Below are positions 7,966 to 16,271 of a DNA stretch of 64,000 nt, in pieces (the stretch's first letter is position 1; each line of letters begins with the position of its first letter). Location of the stretch: assembly GCA_934130405.1 (NCBI GenBank), contig CAKOXX010000003.1:31110-95109 (forward strand), written 5' to 3'. This DNA comes from an uncultured Bacilli bacterium (GTDB taxonomy: Bacteria; Bacillota_I; Bacilli_A; RF39; UBA660). The translations under genes and the position numbers were made by a program. The notes under the pieces are model-generated. The model saw only the letters and a program-made list of their open reading frames with translations. It did not search any database and had not been told where the DNA came from.

Positions 7966-9209
7966 CCATTCCACCATGCTCTAAGACCTGCTGGAAAACC
8001 AATATATTGTCTTGGATTGATTGTACTTCTTTCATAAGCAGCATAACTAGCACAACCACCACCAACGTTCCAATCACAACTAGTAACTTCTAAGTGTAAG
8101 TGAGCACCAGTTGAACAACCAGTATTACCCATTCTACCAATCATAGTATTAGTAGTAACTTGCATACCAACACTTATATTTCCATAACTACCTAAATGAG
8201 CATAAGTTGAATAAATATATCTACCATTAACTAAATGTCTAATTTTAACTATCTTAGCATTACCATTACAACCATAGCGACACCAATTACCAGTTGTACA
8301 AGAATCCGAATAGATTTTGAAAATTACCCCATCAGCAATTGGATAAACCGGAATTGATCTATCATTTGAATTGGATAAATCAATACCTAAATGTCCTCCA
8401 TAACCTCCCCAGTTTTGAGTTACATATCCACTAGTCATTGGTCTAAAGAAACCACTTACAGAAGGAGGAATAGGAATGCTTCCACCACCACTACCAGTAT
8501 TACTTCCACCTTGGGCTCTATCATGACGATATTGACAAGCATAGATATCTTCATTTGTACCACAACCTAACTTCTTATAATAAGCTAAGTTAGCTTTGGC
8601 TGCTTTTAATTGTTCTTGAACTGATGGCATAGATTCTCTAATTGACTGCGTATCAGCATTTATTCTTTCTTTTTCACTTTCTAGTTTTGCTTTAATTGAT
8701 TTAAATTCTTCCTTTTTAGCAGCTAATTCTTTAGTTTTAGCTCGATTAGTTTTGATTAGTTCATCTAATTCATTCATTACTTTTTGATTATATTCTGTTA
8801 ACTGTTCAACAACACTTAAGCGATAAACCATTTCTGTAATGCTTTCTGCTCCAAAAACATATTCTAAATAAGCATTATTTCCATTACTTACTTGTAAATA
8901 TTGAAATAACTGTTTACTTTCTTCAGTCTTCTTTTCAATTTCATCATTTGATTTATCAATTTCTTCTTCTAATGACTTCATAGAAGTTTCTAAGTCACTT
9001 ATTTGTTTTTCATAAGAAGCAATGTTTTTCTTTATTTCTGCTACTTCTTGGTCATTTTTAGCAATTTTGGCTTCTTTTTCTTCCAAACTTTTAGTAAAGT
9101 TATTTACTTCATTTTCAAAGTCTTTTATCGTTTTAGCATTAACACTATAAGGTATTAAACTAGTCATCACTAACAGTAGGAAAAGACCTATCTTTTTCTT
9201 ACTACTCAT
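7959..9209 (-). CDS. PcsB/CwlO/EnvC-like murein hydrolase with coiled coil and M23 domain
   Basis: The 416-residue protein has a signal peptide (IGLFLLLVMTSLIPYSVNAK, cleavage near residue 25). A long coiled coil follows to about residue 215, then a Gly/Ser-rich linker (SNTGSGGGS) and a LytM/M23 endopeptidase domain. The domain keeps the zinc ligands in GHLGIDL and GAHLHLEV and lacks obvious gaps. It lies one base after ftsX in the same operon. In streptococci (PcsB), B. subtilis (CwlO) and E. coli (EnvC), FtsEX binds the coiled coil of such proteins and switches on peptidoglycan hydrolysis at division or elongation sites. Here the enzyme itself carries M23, so FtsEX should activate it directly. 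Six cysteines in the M23 domain are unusual for this family. Confidence 0.88.
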   Translation of the reverse strand: MSSKKKIGLFLLLVMTSLIPYSVNAKTIKDFENEVNNFTKSLEEKEAKIAKNDQEVAEIKKNIASYEKQISDLETSMKSLEEEIDKSNDEIEKKTEESKQLFQYLQVSNGNNAYLEYVFGAESITEMVYRLSVVEQLTEYNQKVMNELDELIKTNRAKTKELAAKKEEFKSIKAKLESEKERINADTQSIRESMPSVQEQLKAAKANLAYYKKLGCGTNEDIYACQYRHDRAQGGSNTGSGGGSIPIPPSVSGFFRPMTSGYVTQNWGGYGGHLGIDLSNSNDRSIPVYPIADGVIFKIYSDSCTTGNWCRYGCNGNAKIVKIRHLVNGRYIYSTYAHLGSYGNISVGMQVTTNTMIGRMGNTGCSTGAHLHLEVTSCDWNVGGGCASYAAYERSTINPRQYIGFPAGLRAWWNGR

Positions 9210-9210
9210 A

Positions 9211-10110
9211 TTACACCTTTAAATACTTTCGAACAGCAGATGATGAACCTATCATGCCTACTAAAATACCAATTATTAAGATTATTCCTGATACTATGTA
9301 AATAAACGGCTCAGGTTCTACTAGTTTAATTATTTCTGTATAGACATAACCATTTAGATGATTATATAAAGCAACATAACCAAAGCATACAGCAAGAATT
9401 GGAAGGATAGAACCAATACATCCTAAAATCATTCCTTCTACAATAAATGGTGTTTTAATAGCAATATTACTAGCACCTACTAATCGCATAATAGATATTT
9501 CTCTTTTTCTTGAAAAGATTGTTAATTTGATAGTGTTAACAATTAAAAAGACTGTTACTAGAATTAAAGCTATTACTACTCCATAAGCTCCTTTTTCAAT
9601 AACACTGAACATACTAATCATTTTATCAACCCAAGCTTCACCATAATTAACAACACTTACTTGGTCTAGTTTTTTAATTTTTAATGCAGTATCTTTGATT
9701 TTCTCAACGTCTTTAACTTTTACTTGAAAAGTGTCTTTTAAAGGATTATCATCATCTTTCCAAGTAGACATTACTTCATTAAACACTTCATTTTCTTTAC
9801 GCATTTCTTCTTTAACTGCATTTTTACTTTGATAAGTTAAACTTTCAACATTATTCATTTTTTCTAATTTTTGTTGAACATCTTTAACTTGGTCCTCAGT
9901 TGTATTATTATTTAGAAATACTACTATCGTTAAGTCTTTTTCCATTTCTTTAGTAAAGTTTTCTACGTTAAATGTCAAGATAATAGCAACTGCTACAATT
10001 AATAGAGTTATTATTATACAAGAAATTGATGCCAACGATAGAGAAAAGTTACGAAAAACTGATTTAAAAGCATCTCTGATACTTCTACCTAACATTCTGA
10101 AAAATCTCAT
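9211..10110 (-). CDS. ftsX: Cell-division ABC transporter permease FtsX
   Basis: The 299-residue protein has the FtsX layout. A cytosolic N-terminus (RSIRDAFKSVFRNFSLSLAS) precedes membrane segment 1 (about 23-45), a large extracellular loop (about 46-170) and three C-terminal membrane segments. The motif ISIMRLVGAS after the second segment is the FtsX/MacB-type coupling sequence. The loop contacts the coiled coil of the hydrolase encoded directly downstream. Its start codon overlaps the ftsE stop by four bases, so the two subunits are translationally coupled. With FtsE it forms a mechanotransmitter rather than a pump, controlling peptidoglycan hydrolysis. Confidence 0.93.
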   Translation of the reverse strand: MRFFRMLGRSIRDAFKSVFRNFSLSLASISCIIITLLIVAVAIILTFNVENFTKEMEKDLTIVVFLNNNTTEDQVKDVQQKLEKMNNVESLTYQSKNAVKEEMRKENEVFNEVMSTWKDDDNPLKDTFQVKVKDVEKIKDTALKIKKLDQVSVVNYGEAWVDKMISMFSVIEKGAYGVVIALILVTVFLIVNTIKLTIFSRKREISIMRLVGASNIAIKTPFIVEGMILGCIGSILPILAVCFGYVALYNHLNGYVYTEIIKLVEPEPFIYIVSGIILIIGILVGMIGSSSAVRKYLKV

Positions 10111-10796
10111 TCTTCATACTCTCCTTTCTCTACGTGTTTTAATAAATGTCCATCTTTTAGAACTATTACTTCTTTTTTCATCTTATTAACAATATCTTTA
10201 TCATGGGTTGCCATAATAATGGTTGTTCCACAAGACTTATTAATTTGTTCTAAAACTTGCATTATTTCCATACTCATATCAGGATCCAAGTTACCTGTCG
10301 GCTCATCACATAGTAAAAGTTTAGGTTCGTTTACAATTGCTCTTGCTATTGCAACACGTTGTTGTTCTCCACCTGATAATTGGTCTGGATAATTATGTAT
10401 TTTATGTTTTAAACCAACTAATTCTATCGCTTTTAATGTTTTCTTTCTGATTTCATCACGTCTTGCTCCTAAAACTTCCATAGTAAAAGCGACATTTTCA
10501 TAAACAGTAGATTTTGGTAATAAACGATAATCTTGAAATACTATTCCTAGTTTTCTTCTTAGTTTATATACTTTTTTGTTTCTAAGCTTTAAAACATTTA
10601 GTCCTCCAACAATTATTTCTCCCTTTGTTGGTTTCTCCTCACGATATAACATCTTTATAAATGTACTTTTACCGCTTCCACTACCTCCGATTACAAAGAC
10701 AAATGAGCCTTTTTTTATGGAAAGAGATAAGTCATAAATTGCTGTTACACCATTTTTATATTGTTTGGTTACATTTTTAATTCTTATTAGTTCCAT
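10107..10796 (-). CDS. ftsE: Cell-division ATP-binding protein FtsE
   Basis: This ABC ATPase of about 229 residues has Walker A GGSGSGKST, the signature LSGGEQQRVAIARAI, Walker B LLLCDEPTGNLD and the switch His in MATHDKD. The phrase FQDYRLLP is typical of FtsE. I set the start at the ATG at 10796, with AAGGTGGG eight bases upstream; the open frame could begin seven codons earlier with GTG, but no ribosome site is there. It pairs with FtsX (four-base overlap) on the cytosolic face and powers the FtsEX switch that activates the downstream murein hydrolase. The order ftsE, ftsX, then hydrolase matches the function. Confidence 0.95.
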   Translation of the reverse strand: MELIRIKNVTKQYKNGVTAIYDLSLSIKKGSFVFVIGGSGSGKSTFIKMLYREEKPTKGEIIVGGLNVLKLRNKKVYKLRRKLGIVFQDYRLLPKSTVYENVAFTMEVLGARRDEIRKKTLKAIELVGLKHKIHNYPDQLSGGEQQRVAIARAIVNEPKLLLCDEPTGNLDPDMSMEIMQVLEQINKSCGTTIIMATHDKDIVNKMKKEVIVLKDGHLLKHVEKGEYEE

Positions 10797-10875
10797 CTTA
10801 TCCCACCTTATATTCACTTAATATTTTAGCATAGTTCGACTTTTTTTGATAGTGATAAATAATTTCAAAAGAAAA

Positions 10876-10906
10876 AAAGTGTTAAAAATAGAAGCTTTTA
10901 CACTTT
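10876..10906 (-). terminator. Rho-independent terminator after the short YitT gene
   Basis: The arms AAAGTG and CACTTT bracket further pairing (TTAAAAA with TTTTA), and a minus-strand T run follows. It closes the prfB-yitT-yitT transcript before ftsE. Confidence 0.75.
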
Positions 10907-11513
10907 AACTAGTAATTATTATTAATGATTTGTCTTTTCTTAAAATTTTGTCCATTACTATTTTACTGGTAAGTAAAAGAAAGATAGCATATAAGACTTT
11001 AGTATAAGTAAAGTACACTCCTCCTAGTATTACTATTATCATATTAATAAATAAAGTTGTATTACTTAAAGGTATTTTAAAATATTTATAAAGTATTTGA
11101 CTTATTATATTAATTCCTCCATTACTAAATCCTACTTTATACATAAAGCCGTTACTTATCCCTAAAGAAATACCAATTATTAAACAGGTTAGTAATAAAT
11201 CATTTGTTTTTATGATAATTATTTTATTAATGAATGAGGTAAGTGAAACAAAGAATGGATAGATAAATGTTGCTAAAAGACTTGCTATTGTTTGTTCCTT
11301 TGATAAAAGAATAGTACTTAAAAAAAGACAAATACTACTTCCAATAAAGATAATTATTGACGGAGAAATTTTTAAAAGATGATTAATAATAATTGCTATT
11401 CCATTCATTCCTCCAGTTACTAATTTAATTGGGTATAAGAATAAATTAAAAATGATACTAGAAAAAAAGAGACAGATTATTAATACTCCATAGCGATATA
11501 GAATATTTTTCAT
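10905..11513 (-). CDS. YitT-family membrane protein, short form
   Basis: The 202-residue protein is almost entirely hydrophobic, with five to six membrane segments. It carries the YitT-type sequence FLYPIKLVTGGMNGIAIIINHLL near the start, and GFMYKVGFSNGGINIISQIL, a repeat of the same loop pattern. It lacks the cytosolic DUF2179 domain that the gene upstream has, and ends soon after the last membrane segment. YitT proteins occur widely in Bacillota; their transported substrate is not established. The gene abuts its longer paralogue (no gap), so the two may form a heteromeric complex. An older duplication followed by loss of the tail is the simplest history. Confidence 0.75.
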   Translation of the reverse strand: MKNILYRYGVLIICLFFSSIIFNLFLYPIKLVTGGMNGIAIIINHLLKISPSIIIFIGSSICLFLSTILLSKEQTIASLLATFIYPFFVSLTSFINKIIIIKTNDLLLTCLIIGISLGISNGFMYKVGFSNGGINIISQILYKYFKIPLSNTTLFINMIIVILGGVYFTYTKVLYAIFLLLTSKIVMDKILRKDKSLIIITS

Positions 11514-12377
11514 CTATTCTCCTCCAAATACCTGATAAGCATCGGTTACTACAAAGAAAGCATCTGGATCTATTAGATGTATTCCTTCTTTGAATTTATA
11601 GTATTCCTTAGTTGGGATAACACTCATTAAAACATCTTGGTCTTTATCTTTATAACCACCTGTTGCTTCAAATTTAGTAACTCCGTGTTTCATTTCTTTT
11701 AAAATATATTCTTTTACCTCTTTGTCTTTCTTCGTTATAATGTAGAAAGCTTTAGCATCACTTATTCCTAGTAATACTCTATCCATAGCCCAAGTAACTA
11801 GGTATAAAACTATTAAAGCATACATTAATTTATTAAATCCAAAAGCAAAAAATCCAAGTAGAACAATTAATCCATCAGTAAATATCATTGCTTGTCCCAT
11901 TCCAATTTTTAACTTTTTAGAAATAATCATATTTAAAATATCTGTTCCACCAGTAGAAAATCCTGCTTTAAAGATAAGTCCTGCTCCAATGCCTTGAAGT
12001 AATCCTCCAAAAATAGCTACTAAAAGCATTTCGCTTTCACTAAAACTAACATATTTAGTTAAAAAACTTGTTAGATTAACAAAAATCGGAAATAATATAG
12101 ACCCCAAGATACTTAGTCTTGTTTTTTCTTTACCTAAAAATGAATAAGACAAAATTAATAGAAATATATTAGCAATTAATATGACATAAGACTGATTAAA
12201 TTTAAAGAAATGATTTAAAACTATTGATAAACCACTTACTCCACCAGCTACTATGTTATTAGGGGAATAAAATAGATTAAATGCTAATGCTACTAGTAAA
12301 CAACCAAAGATAAACTGAACATATCTTTTTATTTTATCATGTTGATAAATATTACTAACGATAGTCTTAGGATTCAT
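11514..12377 (-). CDS. YitT-family membrane protein with C-terminal DUF2179
   Basis: The 287-residue protein has five to six membrane segments. These include FYSPNNIVAGGVSGLSIVLN and IFKAGFSTGGTDILNMII, the two family repeats. A cytosolic domain of about 85 residues follows from roughly 200 (FYIITKKDKEVKEYILKEM onwards), matching DUF2179. It ends DPDAFFVVTDAYQVFGGE, which is typical of the family. In B. subtilis a member of this family (YvjA) lies near prfB and ftsE, as here. It overlaps the end of prfB by 11 bases, implying co-translation. Function is unknown; a role in membrane transport is only inferred from topology. Confidence 0.82.
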   Translation of the reverse strand: MNPKTIVSNIYQHDKIKRYVQFIFGCLLVALAFNLFYSPNNIVAGGVSGLSIVLNHFFKFNQSYVILIANIFLLILSYSFLGKEKTRLSILGSILFPIFVNLTSFLTKYVSFSESEMLLVAIFGGLLQGIGAGLIFKAGFSTGGTDILNMIISKKLKIGMGQAMIFTDGLIVLLGFFAFGFNKLMYALIVLYLVTWAMDRVLLGISDAKAFYIITKKDKEVKEYILKEMKHGVTKFEATGGYKDKDQDVLMSVIPTKEYYKFKEGIHLIDPDAFFVVTDAYQVFGGE

Positions 12378-13474
12378 TTTTTGCTCCTTTCAAATATGCT
12401 TCCATAAATGGAGTTAAGTCTCCATCTAAAACTTTAGTGACATTACTTGTTTCGTATGATGTTCTATGATCCTTTACCATTGAATATGGGTGCATTACAT
12501 AACTTCTTATTTGTGAACCAAATTCTATATTCATTTGCTCGCCTTTTTCTTTTGCTAATTCTTGTTCTTTTTTCTGTTGTTCTAATACATAAAGTTTAGA
12601 CTTTAGAACTTGTAATGCGGTTTCTTTATTCTGAATTTGACTTCTTTCATTTTGACAAGTTACTACTATTCCTGTAGGAAGGTGTGTTACTCGTACAGCA
12701 CTATCTGTTGTGTTTACTCCTTGGCCTCCAGCTCCAGTTGAACGATACACATCTATTCTTATATCTTTTTCTTCAATGTTTATATCTATATTTTTATCTA
12801 TTTCTGGAGTTACATCGACACTAGCAAAGGAAGTATGACGTCTATTAGAAGAATCAAATGGAGACAATCTAACTAAACGATGAACACCTTTTTCTTCTTT
12901 TAAATATCCATAAGCATAACTACCATCTACTTTGAATGATACACTTTTAATACCAGCTTCTTCTCCTGCTTGATAGTTATATAAGGTTACTTTATAACCT
13001 TTTCTTTCACAATATCTTAAGTACATTCTATATAACATTTCTGCCCAGTCACAAGCTTCTGTTCCACCTGCTCCTGAGTGAATATCAATGGTACAAGAAT
13101 TTTCATCATATTCGTTATCAAATAGTAAATATATTTCAAATTGACTAACTTTTTCTTCTAATTCTTTATAATCAGTTTCTAAAGTCTTTTCTAATTCTTC
13201 ATCTTGTTCACTTGATAACAATTCTATCAAATCTAATGCATTTTTAGTATCTCCTTTATATGAAATTATATTCTCTAAAATTGCATTTATGCTGCTAAGA
13301 TGAGAAAAGACATTTTCTCTCAATTCTTTATTATCCCAAAATCCTTCTTCTAGCTGTTTTTTTTCTAGTTCTTCTTTTTCTTTGACTTTTTTATCACAGT
13401 CAAAGTAACCTCCAAAGTTCTTCTAGTTTTTCATTTATTTTTTCATAATTTTTCTTAAGTTCAGTTAATTCCAT
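12367..13474 (-). CDS. prfB: Peptide chain release factor 2, expressed by a programmed +1 frameshift
   Basis: The gene is in two frames. The first 24 codons start at the ATG at 13472-13474 (MELTELKKNYEKINEKLEEL...) and end at an in-frame UGA. A +1 shift at CTTTGAC (13399-13405) continues as DCDKKVKEKEELEKK and then the long open frame to 12367. The joined product is about 368 residues, the usual RF2 length. Domain 2 and the catalytic loop GAGGQGVN (GGQ) are intact, and SPFDSSNRRHTSFASV is typical RF2. RF2 releases peptides at UAA and UGA; when it is scarce the ribosome pauses at the internal UGA and shifts. It follows its own promoter at 13499-13527. Confidence 0.95.
13399..13413 (-). promoter_or_regulatory. 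prfB programmed frameshift site with internal Shine-Dalgarno
   Basis: Minus-strand reading: GGAGG (13409-13413), then TTA, then CTT TGA C (13399-13405). The GGAGG three bases before CTT is at the spacing that pushes the ribosome forward in known prfB genes. This is the classic autoregulatory signal. It also shows that UGA is a stop codon in this organism. Confidence 0.95.
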
Positions 13475-13498
13475 AAAATAATCTCTCCTTTTACTCAC

Positions 13499-13527
13499 AT
13501 TTTAGCAAATTATTATTTTTTAAGCAA
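13499..13527 (-). promoter_or_regulatory. prfB promoter (sigma-A type)
   Basis: Minus strand: TTGCTT (13522-13527), a 17-base spacer and TAAAAT (13499-13504). The prfB ATG lies 25 bases beyond, behind AAAGGAGAG. The first genes downstream (prfB and the two yitT genes) overlap or abut, so this promoter should serve all three. Confidence 0.7.
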
Positions 13528-13566
13528 TTAAATGTATATTTTAATAAATATCACATATTCTATTAG

Positions 13567-13599
13567 TGGGAAGGGTTCACGAAGTAGTGAAGATTCCCA
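13567..13599. other. Isolated hairpin between a terminator and the prfB promoter
   Basis: TGGGAA (13567-13572) pairs with TTCCCA (13594-13599), and inside it TTCAC (13576-13580) pairs with GTGAA (13587-13591) around a six-base loop. It is GC-richer than its surroundings. It is not followed by a T run on the minus strand, and it lies upstream of the prfB promoter, so it is not an obvious leader or terminator. Confidence 0.5.
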
Positions 13600-13632
13600 T
13601 TATATATAGATGATACGTTTAAGTATCAAAAA

Positions 13633-13660
13633 AACAATGTAATCAAAAGATTAGATTGTT
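13633..13660 (-). terminator. Rho-independent terminator after the 13651 gene
   Basis: The arms AACAATGTAATC and GATTAGATTGTT form a 12-pair stem with one mismatch and a four-base loop. On the minus strand seven T residues follow. It overlaps the final codons of the helical-repeat protein gene. Confidence 0.88.
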
Positions 13661-14577
13661 TTTTCCTTTATTTTAGTTTTAGTTGCTGCTACTAGTGATA
13701 ACTCACTATCTAATGAAGAGATAATATCTTCTTTTTTTATTTTTGATAGATTATTTTGTAATTTATCACACTCGTCACGACTAGTAGTTTCTGTATACAT
13801 TTTTAACGATGGTAATAAGATGATTGGTTCCTTACACGTACCTACTGTTCTTTTGATGTAGTCAAGTTGATAATCCTCTTTTACTTCGTCTATTATTCTT
13901 AATGTTGGTATTAATAAACCTGTACTTTTATAGTAATCATTTTTAGACAACTTTTGGACAAATAAGGCTTGTCTTTTACTCTTTGAATTATTAATAGAAT
14001 CAGCTGCTTTCAATACTTGGTTTCTATCAATAGTTTCTTGATCATATAATAATTCACTAATTCCACGAGCTTTATATTCTTCTTTACTTTCCATTACTTT
14101 CTTAGCAAGTTCAAAACTAATATTTTCTTTATTTGCTAAAGAATTTAGTAATATATTTCTTTCAGCTTCTCTTTGAAAGCTTTCTTTTGAAGTTCTTAAT
14201 AATATTATAGCATCTAATACTATATTCTTTTCATGAAGTGAAGAATTACATATAACATCTCGCATGCAAGTAAGTAAGACTTCATCTTCTACTCCTGACA
14301 AAACATTTGCATAATACATTATATCTTCTTTAGAAAGAAATGAATAACATAATAATTTATTAAGTCCTATTGAATATTTATTTTCAACTAATTCTTTCAA
14401 TTGTGATTTAGATAATTTTCCTTCTTGAACAGCTGAAAGTGACATCATTTCTAATATTCTATCAATAATAACTTTATCATTTGTTTCTTTAAGTAATTCT
14501 ACTACTATGTCACTTTTTCCTGCTAAATTTATTTCATATCCCATTGATTTTAATTTTTCTTTTACTTCTTCAAACAC
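13651..14577 (-). CDS. Unknown soluble alpha-helical protein, possibly HEAT-like repeats
   Basis: I do not recognise this 308-residue protein. It is predicted to be nearly all helix. Repeated blocks of about 35 residues contain Leu-rich amphipathic helices such as NKLLCYSFLSKEDIMYYANV and VLLTCMRDVICNS. This suggests an alpha-solenoid of the HEAT/ARM kind. It has no signal peptide, membrane segment or catalytic motif; the N-terminal MFEEVKEKLKSMGYEINLAG is compatible with a small helical cap. It is monocistronic, with a terminator behind it, between prfB and the bile salt hydrolase gene at the start of an accessory stretch. A scaffold or binding role would be a guess. Confidence 0.55.
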   Translation of the reverse strand: MFEEVKEKLKSMGYEINLAGKSDIVVELLKETNDKVIIDRILEMMSLSAVQEGKLSKSQLKELVENKYSIGLNKLLCYSFLSKEDIMYYANVLSGVEDEVLLTCMRDVICNSSLHEKNIVLDAIILLRTSKESFQREAERNILLNSLANKENISFELAKKVMESKEEYKARGISELLYDQETIDRNQVLKAADSINNSKSKRQALFVQKLSKNDYYKSTGLLIPTLRIIDEVKEDYQLDYIKRTVGTCKEPIILLPSLKMYTETTSRDECDKLQNNLSKIKKEDIISSLDSELSLVAATKTKIKEKTI

Positions 14578-14642
14578 TTTAAACCTCCTAAAACAGCGTT
14601 TAAATTAGTATAGCACAATATTAGTGATTTTTTACATCCCTT

Positions 14643-15617
14643 TTAATTTTGAAAATAAATTTGTTCTCCAGTAATTAAAGGATAATGAATTAAAGTACTA
14701 CCATTCAAATTTTCTTTATGCATATCTACTGCAGTAATCTGGTGATTATTATAAGTTGTATAGTAATATATTCCCTTATTCGTATTGCAACAAGATGTAT
14801 ATATTGTAATTTCAAATTTATTGTTACCTAAATCACAGCAACCTCTTTGTTGATCAACTGAATTTAAGATATGAAAAAACTGACTAACACTTGCTATCTC
14901 ATTTTCTTCTGATAAAGAATTCATTTTAACAAATGCTACTCTGACAAAACGAGACATGCTTGATAAATCTCCTGGTAGTCCTAATGCTCCTAGGCCTCTA
15001 CTATAGGAATCAAAGTTTAGTTTATTGTTAAAGGTATTTTCTTTATTTTTTGGAGACAAGCCACTATAATTATTTAAATTGAAAAGTTGTTTATCAAAGG
15101 TAGGATTATTTGTTAAGACACCTACTGGATTGTCATATATCTTAAGTCCTTCTTTTACTGATTCTAAAGTAATGCAGTCTTCTTTATCAGATATAATCCA
15201 GTGCAATTGAGCAAGTGGTAATTCTTCACTGAATGCCTCATTAGTAATATTAATTTTTTCTAATAGTTTTTTTACTTCCTTTACAGAAGAACAACTTCCT
15301 AATAAATAAGGAATTAACTCAAATTGAGCAATATTTTCTTTATTTAATTGTCTTTCGTTATAATAGGCATTACCTACGAAGTTTAATCCTGCTATTGCTA
15401 ACCCTTCTTCATTAACTGCATCATAGTATAGAGGATAATCATCTGAAATGAATGCCATTCCTATTATTGCGTAATGACTAGTCAAATTATTAACATTTCT
15501 AAATTTAAATTCATAATTTCTAGGAGTTATAGTAACTTCTTCTTTATATGAGTATTCATAATCTAAAGTTCTACCAAAATAAAAATCTTTTGTTTTATAA
15601 GTTGCAGCTGTGCACAT
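14643..15617 (-). CDS. bsh: Bile salt hydrolase / choloylglycine hydrolase family (Ntn)
   Basis: The 324-residue protein is a complete member of the linear amide C-N hydrolases. After removal of Met it exposes Cys2 (MCTAATYK), the nucleophile. The other active-site positions known in bile salt hydrolases are present: Arg16 and Asp19 in FGRTLD, Asn79 in AGLNF, Asn171 in LTNNP and Arg223 in SMSRFVR. The AGLNF sequence favours bile salt over penicillin acylase activity. There is no signal peptide, as usual for these cytosolic enzymes. It deconjugates glycine or taurine from bile acids, which marks a gut lifestyle. The gene is single, flanked by an unknown protein and acetyltransferases, and could be horizontally acquired. 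Confidence 0.88.
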   Translation of the reverse strand: MCTAATYKTKDFYFGRTLDYEYSYKEEVTITPRNYEFKFRNVNNLTSHYAIIGMAFISDDYPLYYDAVNEEGLAIAGLNFVGNAYYNERQLNKENIAQFELIPYLLGSCSSVKEVKKLLEKINITNEAFSEELPLAQLHWIISDKEDCITLESVKEGLKIYDNPVGVLTNNPTFDKQLFNLNNYSGLSPKNKENTFNNKLNFDSYSRGLGALGLPGDLSSMSRFVRVAFVKMNSLSEENEIASVSQFFHILNSVDQQRGCCDLGNNKFEITIYTSCCNTNKGIYYYTTYNNHQITAVDMHKENLNGSTLIHYPLITGEQIYFQN

Positions 15618-15683
15618 ATTTTTCCTCTTTTCTTAATATTTATACTAGATTTATTATTTTAATAATTTCTATAAATAATGGCA

Positions 15684-16205
15684 TTATCTATCACTAAATT
15701 TCGAACAAATCAATAAGTCTTGTATTACGTCATCTTTAGATATAAATCTATTACTTAATGTAGCCTCAAGTTTCATTCCAATATTTTGCGCTACTTTTAT
15801 ACTTGCTATATTTTTGCTTGGAATTATTGCTTCTATAACATTATAATTCAAATCATATAGTAAATAATCACTTATCTTTTTAAGTGCTTCAGTCATAAAA
15901 CCATTATTAAAATATTTGCTAGATATACTATATCCCAGTTCTATACACTTATATTTATAAGAGTGTGTACCACTAATTACTCCTATAACTTGATGATTTT
16001 CTTTATATTCTATTACCCATTGGAAATCGTTATTTTTACAGGACCTTTTTAGATTTTCTATAAATTTTTCAGTTTGTTTCTTTGAGGTATGAGCTTTAAA
16101 TGTTAAGTACTTAGTGGTAATTAAATCACTACTCCAGTTATTAAATAAATCATCTAAATCACTATCTTCTACTGGTCTCAAAATTAATCTATCTGTTTCT
16201 AACAT
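15684..16205 (-). CDS. GNAT acetyltransferase, RimJ/RimL-like
   Basis: The 173-residue protein begins METDRLILRPVEDSDLDDLF-like (MLETDRLILRP), the hallmark of the RimJ/RimL branch of GNAT N-acetyltransferases. Further along it has the acetyl-CoA-binding stretch ELGYSISSKYFNNGFMTEAL and IPSKNIASIKVAQNIGMKLE near the C-terminus. Family members acetylate ribosomal proteins, aminoglycosides or small amines; the substrate cannot be assigned. The first of two such genes in a row, it is 66 bases from its neighbour and shares little sequence with it beyond the fold. It is cytosolic and full length. Confidence 0.82.
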   Translation of the reverse strand: MLETDRLILRPVEDSDLDDLFNNWSSDLITTKYLTFKAHTSKKQTEKFIENLKRSCKNNDFQWVIEYKENHQVIGVISGTHSYKYKCIELGYSISSKYFNNGFMTEALKKISDYLLYDLNYNVIEAIIPSKNIASIKVAQNIGMKLEATLSNRFISKDDVIQDLLICSKFSDR

Positions 16206-16271
16206 TTTAGTACCTTTCTAATATATTTGGTTATTCTTTTTAAATAATATTTTTCTAAAACAGTATTTAAA

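Noticed and set aside
14643..15617. Penicillin V acylase as the function of the choloylglycine hydrolase
   Set aside because: AGLNF and the Asn79 position favour bile salt hydrolase; the two cannot be fully separated without assay.
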